Numbered from the stretch's first letter, positions 8,279 to 16,942 are shown. The stretch: 37,733 nucleotides of DNA from Candidatus Woesearchaeota archaeon (GCA_016180285.1 JACPBO010000022.1:1-37733), one strand, 5' to 3'. Numbers and translations are program-made. The notes: generated from the letters alone by a model not told the origin.

Positions 8279-8411
8279 TTCTGTGATTAATGCAGGCTAT
8301 GATTTGGGATTTCAGATAGTTTTATAAATAAATTGCCATTTCCGTGTTATGAGAAATGTGAGGAATTGCTTCCTTGAATCTCAAATAATTATCATAATAA
8401 TGGAGGCTTAA
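8279..8411 (+). promoter_or_regulatory. promoter and leader of the L15e gene
   Basis: A TATA box (TTTTATAAATAAA, about 8320-8333) is followed by a leader of roughly 60 nt, longer than most in this window. The leader contains a small inverted repeat, AGGAA (8361-8365) and TTCCT (8370-8374), and ends with GGAGG about 6 nt before the ATG. The leader hairpin could allow feedback by the ribosomal protein, but this is only a suggestion. Confidence 0.5.
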
Positions 8412-8987
8412 ATGGGAACTTACAAATATCTGAGGCAGTTGTGGAAGAAACCAACTGATGAATTAAAAATAATTCTAAGGCAGAGGCTTAATCAGTTCAG
8501 GGATGAGCCGGTTACAGTCAGGATCGAGCATCCTACAAGGCTTGACAGGGCAAGATCTCTGGGCTATAAGGCAAAGCCTGGGTTTATACTTGTAAGGCAA
8601 AGTGTTATGCGCCATGGAAGGCAAAGGCCCAAGACAAGGCATCCAAGAAGGCCAAAGCATTCTTCAGTAAGGAAAGATCTGGCAATGTCCTATCAGTGGA
8701 TTGCAGAGCAGAGGGCAGTCAAAAATTATCCTAATTGCGAGGTTCTTAATTCATACTTTGTAGCGAAAGACGGCCTGCATTACTGGTATGAAGTCATACT
8801 GGTTGACAGGGCTCATCCTCAGATAGCTGCTGATGACAGAATTAAGTGGATCATCAGCCAGAGAGGCAGGGTTTTCAGAGGCCTTACAGCAGCAGGCAAG
8901 AGAAGCAGGGGCTTATTAACCAATAAAGGCAAGGGAGCTGAAAAGCTAAGGCCAAGCCTGAGAGCGCATGACAGAAGGGCACATTAG
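8412..8987 (+). CDS. rpl15e: large-subunit ribosomal protein L15e
   Basis: A 191-residue archaeal/eukaryotic L15e. It begins MGTYKYLRQLWKKP, has the basic core KPGFILVRQSVMRHGRQRPK and QWIAEQRAVKNYPNCEVLNS, and ends in the Arg/Lys-rich GKGAEKLRPSLRAHDRRAH. Length is normal. A GGAGG ribosome binding site precedes the ATG. Confidence 0.97.
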   Translation: MGTYKYLRQLWKKPTDELKIILRQRLNQFRDEPVTVRIEHPTRLDRARSLGYKAKPGFILVRQSVMRHGRQRPKTRHPRRPKHSSVRKDLAMSYQWIAEQRAVKNYPNCEVLNSYFVAKDGLHYWYEVILVDRAHPQIAADDRIKWIISQRGRVFRGLTAAGKRSRGLLTNKGKGAEKLRPSLRAHDRRAH

Positions 8988-9010
8988 AAAAATTTAAATA
9001 TCTGAATAAT

Positions 9011-9205
9011 ATGGGGAAAGATATGGTAAGCCTATATTGCAAAAAGTGCGGATACAGAATGGACAAGGAAAAGATGCCGGAGAGATGCCCTTATTGCGGC
9101 AAGATAGGCACTATGGCGAGGGTCAGGTCTGCGCAGGATCTTCTTAATGAGGCAGTAGATGAGGGAGAATTCTTTGAGATGGAAAGGGCGCAGAGGAAGA
9201 TATAA
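9011..9205 (+). CDS. small zinc-ribbon protein
   Basis: A 64-residue protein with CKKCG and CPYCG knuckles (a four-Cys zinc ribbon) followed by a short acidic helix. Such stand-alone ribbons occur beside translation and transcription genes in archaea. It lies 23 nt after L15e and may be in its transcript, although an AT-rich box (AAATTTAAATATC) also lies just upstream. ATG at 9023 (MVSLYCKKCG) is an alternative start. Confidence 0.7.
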   Translation: MGKDMVSLYCKKCGYRMDKEKMPERCPYCGKIGTMARVRSAQDLLNEAVDEGEFFEMERAQRKI

Positions 9206-9236
9206 GTTTATATAGCTGTTCTTTCTTTTTTAGCTT

Positions 9237-9635
9237 ATGAAGCACGGCGTTGATTTCATCGGCGTTGGCGTAGGTGTGATTATTGTCAGAAATAACAAGA
9301 TTCTTCTTATGCTCAGAAAAAATCAAAGTGAGTGGAGCATCCCCGGCGGAAAAGTGGAATTGAACGAAAAATCAGGAGATACAGCAGTCAGGGAAATAAA
9401 AGAGGAGCTAGGCATTGATATAAAAATCAAAAAATTCCTTACCTTAACTGAAACTTTCAGCAACAAAATGCACTGGGTTTCAATAGTTTACATTGCAGAC
9501 ATTTTAAAAGGCGATCCAAGAATAATGGAGCCTGAAGAGCATGCTGATGTCAAGTGGTTTTCATTGGACGATCTTCCTGAAAATCATTTTCTTCCTTCAA
9601 AGTTAGCAATTGAATTTTATAAAAAGAATACGTGA
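9237..9635 (+). CDS. Nudix hydrolase
   Basis: A 132-residue protein with a complete Nudix box: G38-x5-E44, then R52-E53 and E56-E57-x-G59 (REIKEELGI). The family cleaves nucleoside diphosphates linked to another moiety, such as damaged dNTPs, ADP-ribose or cap-like substrates; the substrate is undetermined. A TATA box (AGTTTATATAG, about 9204-9214) lies about 25 nt before the ATG, consistent with a leaderless message starting inside the end of the zinc-ribbon gene. Confidence 0.9.
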   Translation: MKHGVDFIGVGVGVIIVRNNKILLMLRKNQSEWSIPGGKVELNEKSGDTAVREIKEELGIDIKIKKFLTLTETFSNKMHWVSIVYIADILKGDPRIMEPEEHADVKWFSLDDLPENHFLPSKLAIEFYKKNT

Positions 9636-9636
9636 G

Positions 9637-10260
9637 TTATTTCTTTAATTCACCCAAAAGGCAGTAACGGAATTTATCAGAATCAACCCAAATATTGTAA
9701 ATCTTAAAATTTCTAAATTCTTTTTTGAGCAGATCCTTGGTAAAAATATAATGCAATAGTCCCTTTTCCTCTCCTTTAGCAGGCATATAAGTTCTTGGTG
9801 CTATTACTTTTGGTCTTTCCCTTATTTTCGGAATGATTTTTCTTTTTGTAACTGTAATGAAAACAATGCCCTTTGGCTTAAGAATTCTTTCCAACTCACT
9901 AATCACTTTTCGAATTCGTTCAATTAGTGCATGATGTAGTACTTGAATGCTTATTATCGCATCAAAAAAATCGTTTGGGTAGGAAAGTTTATTGTAAACA
10001 GAACCCATCTTCAAATTTGCTTTAAGGCCTTCTTTTTTCAGCCATGATTTTGTAATATTTAATCCTTCTTTAGCAATATCAATCCCATAAACATCAAATC
10101 CTTGTTTAGCAAAATATACTGTATGCCTCCCGGAGCCGCAGCCTAAATCCAGGATTCTCCTCACATTATGCCTTTTGAATAACTTTAAAACTTCAGGGAT
10201 ATCTTCTTGGATTTTTGTAAATACTTTTCCTTCTTTTTTAAAGATTTCATTCCATTGCAT
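9637..10260 (-). CDS. class I SAM-dependent methyltransferase
   Basis: The 207-residue form begins MQWNEIFKKEGKVF, a common opening of small methyltransferases. Motif I is ILDLGCGSG (36-44), motif II ends in VYGIDIA, and motif IV is FDAIISIQVLHH, followed by the LKPKG motif. The acceptor is unknown. ATG 10260 is preferred over in-frame upstream codons (TTG 10326) because a TATA box on the minus strand at about 10283-10294 lies some 25-30 nt before it. Confidence 0.85.
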   Translation of the reverse strand: MQWNEIFKKEGKVFTKIQEDIPEVLKLFKRHNVRRILDLGCGSGRHTVYFAKQGFDVYGIDIAKEGLNITKSWLKKEGLKANLKMGSVYNKLSYPNDFFDAIISIQVLHHALIERIRKVISELERILKPKGIVFITVTKRKIIPKIRERPKVIAPRTYMPAKGEEKGLLHYIFTKDLLKKEFRNFKIYNIWVDSDKFRYCLLGELKK

Positions 10261-10346
10261 ATGATCTATTTTTTTAAAACAGCTTATATATTTATCTGTA
10301 TGCAAATAATCCGAAAGCAGAGTCAACGCCTTTGGCTTGCGTTCCT

Positions 10347-10368
10347 AGCTTTTGATAAACCAAAAGCT
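10347..10368 (+). promoter_or_regulatory. inverted repeat ahead of the HAD gene promoter
   Basis: AGCTTTTG (10347-10354) and CAAAAGCT (10361-10368) form a perfect 8-bp inverted repeat around ATAAAC, directly followed by a TATA box (CTTTATAATA). It sits between divergent promoters and resembles the element at 7351-7372 on the other strand. A regulator site is likely from its position; no factor can be named. Confidence 0.4.
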
Positions 10369-10397
10369 TTATAATAACCTGCATTTTACCTCTTTTC

Positions 10398-10999
10398 ATG
10401 GGGATCAAGGCAGTAATATTCGACTTTTGGGGAACTTTGGTTGAGAACGGAGTAGAGCCAAGCCCGATAAGGCAGGCAAAGTTCATTCTTTTGAAAGGGT
10501 TTTCATGACTAAGAAATATGAGTCTTTGATGCAGGCATTTGAGGCAGTGTGCAATGAATTCCAGATTCCAGCAAAGGATTACCAGATCGAAAAATGCGTC
10601 GGAATGTGGAACAAGAACAGGCTATTGGCAAAGCCGTTTGAGGAAGCAATTCCGGTTCTTGAGGAATTAAAGAAAAAACATAAATTAGTTTTATTAAGCA
10701 ATACAGACGGCTTTTCAGTTGAGCCGATATTGGAAAAGTTCGGCATGAAAAAATACTTTGATGAAATCTCCCTGTCTTATGAAACAGGGTTATTGAAGAC
10801 AGATGCCCAGTCCTTTGAGTTAATACTTGAAAAATTAAAGCTGAAAAAAGAAGAAGTTATTATGGTGGGTGACAGCATGGAATCAGACATTATGGCTGCC
10901 CAGAAAGCAGGCATAAAGGGCATCCTTGTTGACAGAAGGGGCATGAGGGAATATGAGAATAAGATAAAGAATCTAACAGAGCTGAAGGAAAAGATATGA
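10398..10999 (+). pseudogene. HAD-superfamily phosphatase split by a frameshift
   Basis: The first part, from ATG 10398, carries HAD motif I (AVIFDFWGTLVENG) and continues SPIRQAKFILL before reaching a TGA at 10506-10508. The second part lies in another frame; read upstream of its ATG 10505 it gives SFERVFMTKKYESL, which looks like continued coding. It carries motif II (LLSNT), a Lys in GLLKTDAQSFELIL and motif IV (MVGDSMESDI). The frame changes near 10480-10495, possibly with loss of several residues. The 164-aa remnant lacks the nucleophile Asp, so unless this is an assembly error the gene is inactive or uses programmed shifting. A TATA box about 25 nt before 10398 shows the original promoter. 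Confidence 0.8.
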
Positions 11000-11002
11000 T
11001 GC

Positions 11003-11599
11003 TTATTTGTTCTTCTTTTTATTGTTTTTCCTAAAAACCTTGTTTATCTCATCTTTCATGGAAAATCCTATTGCTATGCCGAATGATATTGCTGCTGTAA
11101 GGCCAATTGTATAAAGCAGAACCCTGAATATCTCAAAAAAGGCAGTTGCTTTTATTTCTACATACTCTAAGACTGTAAGTATTGTTGCTATTATTATTAT
11201 CGCCTGCATAAAGAACGAAGCAAGGTATGAATAATTGTGATTGAATTTTTCTATTGCCTTTCCAATCATCCTGGCTAAAATAATTCCTATCAAGAATATA
11301 ATGGTTATTGTAAACAGTTTTGGTAAAAGGTAGATCATATACTCAGATAACAAGAGTATGAAAGAATTTTCTTTAATCTGACCTAATCCGTAAGATAAAA
11401 AAACCAAAAATACAAAAACCATGAGCACTATCTTGAGCAGATTTAAGAAATCACCAAGATGTTTTGCTGCAAAAGAAATGCGGTTTTTTGACCATTTGCC
11501 AACCTTTCTTTTCACATATTTCTCCATGAACATCTTTATCAGATAGGCTAAGGCTGTTCCTAATACGATCAGTATAATTGAATAAAATATTTCATACAT
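11003..11599 (-). CDS. membrane protein with MscS-like conserved TM-helix repeats
   Basis: A 198-residue protein with about five membrane helices and no soluble MscS beta domain. Segments such as LPKLFTITIIFLIGIILARMI and AISFGIAIGFSMKDEINKVF resemble the Conserved TM helix repeats linked to small mechanosensitive-channel-like proteins. The end is very Lys/Asn-rich. ATG 11599 follows a GGTG site by a few bases and is preferred over GTG 11608. A TATA box lies at about 11631-11643 on the minus strand. Function as a channel is plausible but unproven. Confidence 0.6.
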   Translation of the reverse strand: MYEIFYSIILIVLGTALAYLIKMFMEKYVKRKVGKWSKNRISFAAKHLGDFLNLLKIVLMVFVFLVFLSYGLGQIKENSFILLLSEYMIYLLPKLFTITIIFLIGIILARMIGKAIEKFNHNYSYLASFFMQAIIIIATILTVLEYVEIKATAFFEIFRVLLYTIGLTAAISFGIAIGFSMKDEINKVFRKNNKKKNK

Positions 11600-11663
11600 A
11601 TTGTTCACCTATAAACTTAAGGTTTTAGAGCATATATAAAGTTTACGTTTAATTTATTTATGG

Positions 11664-12620
11664 CTATGCCCCTGCAACCATCTTTATATAAAATTCTATG
11701 ATGATGAAGAACATATAAAGCAGTATCAGTGCAATTCCTTCTTTCCAGTAAAGCTTGTTGCCGCTCTCAACAAAAGTTGAAAATAAGAACGCTACAATAA
11801 GCATGAAAACAGAGCTTGTCAAAAACAGCAAAAAGTTTGCGCTTATCGGGTAAATCAAAGAAGTTACTCCTAAAACTAATGTTGAATTTACAACAACAGA
11901 GCCGATCAAGTCGCCAAGCGCCATTTCAGAATGCCCGCTTAGCACAGCCCTGCTCTCAAAAGTAAGCTCGGGCAATGTCGTGCCAATTGAAACCAGGAAC
12001 AAGCCAATAAGAATGGGCGGCAGCATAAAATCCGCTGATATTGCTGTAGCATATTGCACAACAAATTGTGCACTAAGGAACAGCACTGCAAGGCTTACGA
12101 TGAAAATAAAAACAGAGAATACAACATCCCATCTTTTTATATGGTTCTTCAGCTCCTTTCTGAGCCCGATTCTTTGCTTCATTAATTTTCTCATATAGAT
12201 CGCAAAAGCCACCAGCAAAATAACACCATCAATTCTTGACAAGCCATTTCCGATAATCATCAGAACAACAGGCAGCGAAGCAATAAAGAACATATACAGC
12301 GCATCGATCTTTATCGCTTTGTTTGTTATTTTTATCTCTCTTTTCAATAAAGTGATGACGCCGGCAACAAATGTCAGGTCAATAATATTAGCGCCTATGA
12401 CATTTCCAAGGGACAATGCAGAATTCTTTGCAAAAGCAGATGTTATTCCGACAAGCAGTTCAGGAATGGATGTTGCAAAAGCCATTATGATGAATGCAAC
12501 AACAAATTCGCCAAGCTTTAAAAAAGAAGCGATCTTTGCGAGGCTTTTCACAAGAAATGTCCCGCTTAAAACTAGAACAATGCAGGCAGCCAAAAACAAT
12601 ACTAAATTTATGATTAACAT
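11664..12620 (-). CDS. Na+/Ca2+ exchanger family antiporter
   Basis: A 318-residue membrane protein with about ten helices in two homologous halves. Each half has the ion-binding alpha repeat: AFATSIPELLVGITSAF with GNVIGANIIDLTFVAGV in the first, and SIGTTLPELTFESRAV with GDLIGSVVVNSTLVLGV in the second. This is the CaCA superfamily (YrbG type), which exchanges cytosolic Ca2+ for Na+ or K+. A TATA box lies near 12653-12662 on the minus strand. Confidence 0.93.
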   Translation of the reverse strand: MLIINLVLFLAACIVLVLSGTFLVKSLAKIASFLKLGEFVVAFIIMAFATSIPELLVGITSAFAKNSALSLGNVIGANIIDLTFVAGVITLLKREIKITNKAIKIDALYMFFIASLPVVLMIIGNGLSRIDGVILLVAFAIYMRKLMKQRIGLRKELKNHIKRWDVVFSVFIFIVSLAVLFLSAQFVVQYATAISADFMLPPILIGLFLVSIGTTLPELTFESRAVLSGHSEMALGDLIGSVVVNSTLVLGVTSLIYPISANFLLFLTSSVFMLIVAFLFSTFVESGNKLYWKEGIALILLYMFFIIIEFYIKMVAGA

Positions 12621-12701
12621 TTTTTATTATCAAGAACATTACAATCAATAACATATATAAAGTTTGCGTTAGATTTATATATTCCTGATTTTTTTGCATT
12701 T

Positions 12702-13439
12702 ATGATGAAACGGGGTAATATTTTTGAGATGGTTAATGAATTTTTTCAGAATTTATACAGCATATTCCATAAAGATTTTGTCAGCGCAGTCATTCCAGCC
12801 TATAATGAAGAAAAGACTATAACTAAAGTCATAGAAACAATCAAAAAATCAAGAGTTAATGAAATAATCGTAGTTGATGATGGAAGCAAAGACAAAACCT
12901 ATGAAAAAGCGAAGCTTAGCGGAGTTAAGGTAATTAAACATAAAAGGAATATGGGGAAAGGCGCGGCAATGCGCACCGGAGTTGAAAACGCAAAAGGAAA
13001 CATAATTGTTTTTATTGATGCTGATATTGAATCATTGACTCCTCAAAAAGCAAATATGCTGATTGATCCTATCTTGAAAAATGAGGCAGATTTTGTAAAA
13101 TCATATTTTTCCCAGTATAAGTCGAAGACCGGAACAAGCATTTTCCTTTACAAGCCCCTGCTTAAGCATCTTTTCTCGGCAACCGGCTTTACACATCCTG
13201 TAAGCGGCCAGATAGCTGCCAGAAAAAGATTTTTTGAGCGCATAGAGTTCAGAAATGATTACGGCATTGATATAAGCATACTGGTGGATGCAGTAAAGCA
13301 AAGCTTAAGAATAAAAGAAGTTTGCCTCGGAGAATTAAAGCACAGAAAAAGAACTGCGCATGACGTAGAAAAAATAGCAGATACAGTAATAGCTACGATC
13401 CTTGAAAAGGCAGGCATTATAAGGGAGAAACAAGGTTGA
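12702..13439 (+). CDS. family 2 glycosyltransferase
   Basis: A 245-residue GT-A enzyme. It opens its domain with SAVIPAYNEEKTI, has the nucleotide-binding VVDDGSKDKT (D59-D60) and the metal-binding FIDADIE (DAD at 106-108), without C-terminal membrane helices. It probably transfers a sugar from a nucleotide sugar to a lipid or glycan. A TATA box (ATTTATATATTC) about 25 nt upstream supports the start at 12702; ATG 12705 is equally possible. The next gene begins one base after its stop. Confidence 0.9.
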   Translation: MMKRGNIFEMVNEFFQNLYSIFHKDFVSAVIPAYNEEKTITKVIETIKKSRVNEIIVVDDGSKDKTYEKAKLSGVKVIKHKRNMGKGAAMRTGVENAKGNIIVFIDADIESLTPQKANMLIDPILKNEADFVKSYFSQYKSKTGTSIFLYKPLLKHLFSATGFTHPVSGQIAARKRFFERIEFRNDYGIDISILVDAVKQSLRIKEVCLGELKHRKRTAHDVEKIADTVIATILEKAGIIREKQG

Positions 13440-13440
13440 A

Positions 13441-14217
13441 ATGAGCCAAAAAACAGAAAACAGATTTTATGAAGACTATGGTAATTCTTGGTTAGCTAAT
13501 GGAAGGAAAAAATATGAACTTTTAGCTTCGGAATGGAAAACAAAAAAAATATTAAGCTTACTTTCAAAATTTCCGGAATTAAAATTTAACAGCATACTTG
13601 ATTTTGGATGTGGTCCCGCATATATATTAAAGAAATTAAGTCTTTCGCTTAATATAAATAAATGCTATGGGGTTGACATCTCTTCTTCTATGATCAGATC
13701 TGCGAAAAAACATTTTCCTGTAGCTAAATACTGCAAGATGAAGAATTTATCTGAATTTAATAAGGCGGTAGATGTAGTTCTTTTAATAGATGTATTAGAA
13801 CATGTTCCCAACCAGAAACAAATATTAGAAGAGGTTAAAAGGATAGCTAAGTACCAAATTATAAAAATCCCATTAGAAAATACCCCCATAAGAAATTTTA
13901 TAAGATTATTGGGCATGAGAAATTCAGACGGACATATAAATTTTTGGAGTAAAAATAGTTTTACCTCTTTCTTGAAAAACTTAAATTTTACAATAATTGG
14001 TTACTGGGAAGGGAACCCTCCTAAAAAAATAGAATTTTTTTCAAGAAAACAAAGAGAGAATTTAAATGCCAGAAAGATGTTTTTTCTTAATTTCTATGAT
14101 TTATTTAGAAAATTTTTTTTTAATTCAAAAAAATTATATTCCTCCTTTTTTATTTCGCAATTATTTATTTTAACAAAGTACTGCCCTAATCTAAAGAAGC
14201 AAAAAACCAAAAAATGA
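13441..14217 (+). CDS. class I SAM-dependent methyltransferase
   Basis: A 258-residue protein with motif I SILDFGCGPAYILKKL (52-67), YGVDISSSMIRSA and VVLLIDVLEHVPN. Its end is Phe/Lys/Asn-rich and its base composition is more AT-rich than its neighbours. Direct coupling to the glycosyltransferase suggests modification of a glycan or lipid-linked sugar. The last four bases overlap the start of the next gene (ATGA). Confidence 0.85.
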   Translation: MSQKTENRFYEDYGNSWLANGRKKYELLASEWKTKKILSLLSKFPELKFNSILDFGCGPAYILKKLSLSLNINKCYGVDISSSMIRSAKKHFPVAKYCKMKNLSEFNKAVDVVLLIDVLEHVPNQKQILEEVKRIAKYQIIKIPLENTPIRNFIRLLGMRNSDGHINFWSKNSFTSFLKNLNFTIIGYWEGNPPKKIEFFSRKQRENLNARKMFFLNFYDLFRKFFFNSKKLYSSFFISQLFILTKYCPNLKKQKTKK

Positions 14218-14786
14218 AACTCTTCTTTGTAACAAACAACAGGCATAAATTCGCTGAAGTCAAGGAGGTTTTTGATAAATTTAAGATTGAAATAGAGCAG
14301 ATACAGGAAGACAAGCCTGAAGACAAGTCAGATGAAATCGCTGAAGTTGCCAAAAAGGCAGCTGAATTTTTGGCTAATAAGCATAAAAAGCCAATAATAG
14401 TTGACGATACAGGCGTTTATTTCAATGCTTACAGGAACTTTCCAGGAGCGCATCCAAAATTCGTTTTCCAGAGCATTGGCTATGAGGGGATTTTCAAGCT
14501 ATTGGAAGGCAAGGACAGGTCAGCTTATTTCAAAACAGCAGCAGCATACTGCGAGTCCGGAAAAAAGCCAATAGTTTTTGAGGCAAAATGCGAAGGAAAA
14601 ATATCGGATAAGGTTTATAATGTAGGCGACGATATAATGCCTTATGAAAGGATTTTTATACCTGAAGGATATGATGAAGTATGGGCAAAGATGCATGATC
14701 TCAAAAGAGAAATATCGCATCGCGTGAAGGCATTTACAAGATTAGCTGAATGGCTGATAAGCAAAGGCGATCAAAATGGAAAATAA
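14214..14786 (+). CDS. XTP/dITP diphosphatase (HAM1/RdgB family)
   Basis: House-cleaning pyrophosphatase that removes ITP, dITP and XTP. It starts MKLFFVTNNRHKFAEV (the S/TxNxxK substrate motif), has VDDTGVYFNA and ends with ISHRVKAFTRLAEWL (SHR motif). Length of 190 is typical. Its start overlaps the previous stop and its end overlaps the HIT gene by 11 bases, so the four genes from 12702 form one operon. Confidence 0.95.
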   Translation: MKLFFVTNNRHKFAEVKEVFDKFKIEIEQIQEDKPEDKSDEIAEVAKKAAEFLANKHKKPIIVDDTGVYFNAYRNFPGAHPKFVFQSIGYEGIFKLLEGKDRSAYFKTAAAYCESGKKPIVFEAKCEGKISDKVYNVGDDIMPYERIFIPEGYDEVWAKMHDLKREISHRVKAFTRLAEWLISKGDQNGK

Positions 14787-15186
14787 CTGCATTTTCTGCA
14801 AAATTGTCAAAGGAGAAATCCCGTCAAGCAGAATATATGAAGACAAAGATGTTTTGGCTTTCCTGGACCTTTTTCCGGTTCATAAAGGCCATACATTGGT
14901 TATCCCAAAAGAGCATCATGAAACTATGCTGGACGTTCCAGATGAATTATTAAAAAAGCTCGTAGTTGCTGCTAAAAAAATAGCGTCTGCAGTTAAGAAA
15001 GGCGTGAATGCAGATGGAATTTCATTAGGAATGTCAAACTACAAGGCAGCAGGACAGGTTGTTCCGCATGCGCATTTTCATATTATGCCGCGCTATGAGA
15101 ATGACGGCCTGAAGCTGTGGCCGCAGGGAAAGTATGAAGAAGGGGAGATGGAAGAGATAAAAAAGAAGATTGTTGGATTTTTATGA
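14776..15186 (+). CDS. HIT-family nucleotide hydrolase
   Basis: A 136-residue Hint-branch protein. The histidine triad is H98-A-H100-F-H102 in VVPHAHFHIMPR, and CIFCKI at the N-terminus is the usual zinc pair. Members hydrolyse AMP-lysine or AMP-NH2 type phosphoramidates. The end of the operon is followed by the tRNA promoter. Confidence 0.95.
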   Translation: MENNCIFCKIVKGEIPSSRIYEDKDVLAFLDLFPVHKGHTLVIPKEHHETMLDVPDELLKKLVVAAKKIASAVKKGVNADGISLGMSNYKAAGQVVPHAHFHIMPRYENDGLKLWPQGKYEEGEMEEIKKKIVGFL

Positions 15187-15206
15187 TTTCTTAGTTCTGA
15201 AAAACT

Positions 15207-15222
15207 AAATCTTTATAAAACC
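15207..15222 (+). promoter_or_regulatory. tRNA promoter TATA box
   Basis: AATCTTTATAAAACC lies about 25-30 nt before the first base of the tRNA, the standard archaeal spacing. Confidence 0.6.
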
Positions 15223-15244
15223 AATAAAAAATCTTGCTCTTAAT

Positions 15245-15367
15245 GCCGCTGTAGCATAGCCTGGCCTATTGCGCCGGACTCATATGCACTGCATAATGAG
15301 TATGGAGCCGAAAGGCGATGACAGCTAAGAAATCCGGAGGTCGCGCGTTCAAATCCCGCCAGCGGCA
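15245..15367 (+). tRNA. tRNA with CAU anticodon, containing an intron
   Basis: The acceptor stem is GCCGCTG (15245-15251) with CAGCGGC (15360-15366), discriminator A at 15367, and no encoded CCA. The anticodon stem CCGGA/TCCGG closes a CTCATAA loop once about 47 nt (15285-15331) are removed at position 37/38, the canonical archaeal intron site. The T arm holds TTCAAAT. CAU could mean elongator Met or Ile2 (agmatidine-modified); the missing initiator-type GGG/CCC anticodon pairs argue against initiator. The intron includes a GCC-GAAA-GGC hairpin and a segment complementary to the anticodon loop (ACTCAT/ATGAGT). The 52:62 pair of the T stem appears as C:C, an oddity. Confidence 0.88.
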
Positions 15368-15369
15368 GA

Positions 15370-15375
15370 TTTTTT
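15370..15375 (+). terminator. T-run terminator after the tRNA
   Basis: Six T residues directly follow the tRNA. Archaeal polymerase terminates at such runs. It overlaps the stop region of lysS on the other strand. Confidence 0.4.
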
Positions 15376-16942
15376 AAACCTTATTCAGCAATCCAACAAC
15401 TCTTTCTTTTCCCAATGTCAGGATAAAATTAGCCAATTTCGGCCCTCTTTCCTTGTTAATCAAAACCCTGTAGGCTGCTTTAAAGAATTCTTTATTGTCA
15501 ATGTTCACTTCCTTGCAGATATTATAAAATTCTTCAAATAATGTCTGGTCGTCATATTTATTTTTCTCTAATCTGTCTTTCAACAGCAATAATGCTTCCT
15601 TCTCTTTTTCGTTCAGCTTAGCATTCAAATCATTCTGCACTTTAAACTTAAATTCTTCAGGGGCATATTTCTGCAGCCAGTTCCAGACGCAATCAGCTCT
15701 GTTTTTTAACTTTTTCAGATCATGCTCATCTTTAATTTCTTTACTGTAAATCTCTTTTATCCTGTTAAAATCATTGTCATAAATCTGCAGCAGAGTTGCC
15801 AGATGCCTGAATTGAGCCTGTAGAGGCAGCTTCTTTGGCAATTCTGTAACGCTTAATTCATAGATTCTTTTTTGCTTCTTTGCTTCTTTTTGGTCCTTTA
15901 CATCTTCAGCATCAAAATAAATCCTTTCCACCCTGTCAAAATCCTCATAAAGCTTCAGAACATCCAAATCAAAGCTTATTGCAAATTCTGCATCCGGCCT
16001 TGTTCCGGCAAACAGCCATCTTACAATATTCGGCTCATAAACTTCCAATGTATCCCTTAAAGAAACAACATTGCCCAATGACTTGGAAATCTTGCCGCCT
16101 GTTCCTTTTATTGTTATGAAGTCATATTTCAGGTAAACAGGCGCTTTTTCCTTGTACAATAGCTCGTAAATTTCATTTCCGGTTGTTCTTGATCCGCCAG
16201 GCGTGGAATGCTCCTTGCCTCCTGGCTCGAAATCAACTTTTTCATAATGCCATCTCATTGGCCAGTCTATTCTCCAGGGCAGCTTTGCAATTCCCTTCTT
16301 CCTGAAATCAAATGTCTCCTTATGGCCGCAGTCGCATTCGTAAGTTAGAGAATAAGCTCCATCCCAATCTGTGACTCTTGTTGTGTCTTTTTTGCATTTG
16401 TCGCAGAAAATAGAAACAGGCCACCAGTTTTCGCTTTTCTCTTCTGCCCTGTATTTATCAAGGATTTTTTTAATTTCTGCCTTGTTTTCCAAAACATATT
16501 TTATCTGCTCTGCGTACTCGCATTTCCTGTATTTTTTTGCCTGGTAGATAAATTCGGGGTGAATATTTACGAAAGGCAGTGTTTCCTCAACTTCTTTTTC
16601 ATTATGCTCTGCATACGATTTGTGCTTATTGTCATAAGTGTCAGGCACTTCTGTGATTTGATAACGCAAATACTTCTCGAGCAATTCTTTTTTTGGAGCA
16701 TCTGCTGGAACTTTCCTGAAAACATCAAAATCATCCCAGGAATAGATGAAGCGCACATTCTTGCCAAGATTCTTCAAGGATCTTGAAACAAGATCAACTG
16801 TTATAATCTCCCTGAAATTTCCGATATGTATTGTTCCGCTTGGAGTTATGCCTGCAGCGCATGTATAGAGCTTCTTCTCGCCTTTTTCTCTTGCAATGTT
16901 TTCAGCTGCTTGGTCAGCCCAGTGCTTTGGTTCTTCTGGCAT
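15374..16942 (-). CDS. lysS: lysyl-tRNA synthetase, class I
   Basis: A 522-residue archaeal-type LysRS-I that charges tRNA-Lys. It shows the HIGH-type motif GTIHIGNFREI (37-46), a zinc knuckle FCDKC with CDCGH (about 180-207), the conserved RIDWPMRWHYEKVDFEPGGK-EHSTPGGS segment, and the KMSKS-type loop GGKISKSLGNV (about 282-292). The C-terminal helical domain binds the anticodon. A TATA-like box (ATTTAAATAA) lies about 20-25 nt upstream on the minus strand. It is the last core gene before the accessory block. Confidence 0.97.
   Translation of the reverse strand: MPEEPKHWADQAAENIAREKGEKKLYTCAAGITPSGTIHIGNFREIITVDLVSRSLKNLGKNVRFIYSWDDFDVFRKVPADAPKKELLEKYLRYQITEVPDTYDNKHKSYAEHNEKEVEETLPFVNIHPEFIYQAKKYRKCEYAEQIKYVLENKAEIKKILDKYRAEEKSENWWPVSIFCDKCKKDTTRVTDWDGAYSLTYECDCGHKETFDFRKKGIAKLPWRIDWPMRWHYEKVDFEPGGKEHSTPGGSRTTGNEIYELLYKEKAPVYLKYDFITIKGTGGKISKSLGNVVSLRDTLEVYEPNIVRWLFAGTRPDAEFAISFDLDVLKLYEDFDRVERIYFDAEDVKDQKEAKKQKRIYELSVTELPKKLPLQAQFRHLATLLQIYDNDFNRIKEIYSKEIKDEHDLKKLKNRADCVWNWLQKYAPEEFKFKVQNDLNAKLNEKEKEALLLLKDRLEKNKYDDQTLFEEFYNICKEVNIDNKEFFKAAYRVLINKERGPKLANFILTLGKERVVGLLNKV

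Noticed and set aside
15285-15331. A C/D-box guide RNA inside the tRNA intron
   Set aside because: GCGATGA resembles box C, but no CUGA box D is present at a suitable distance.
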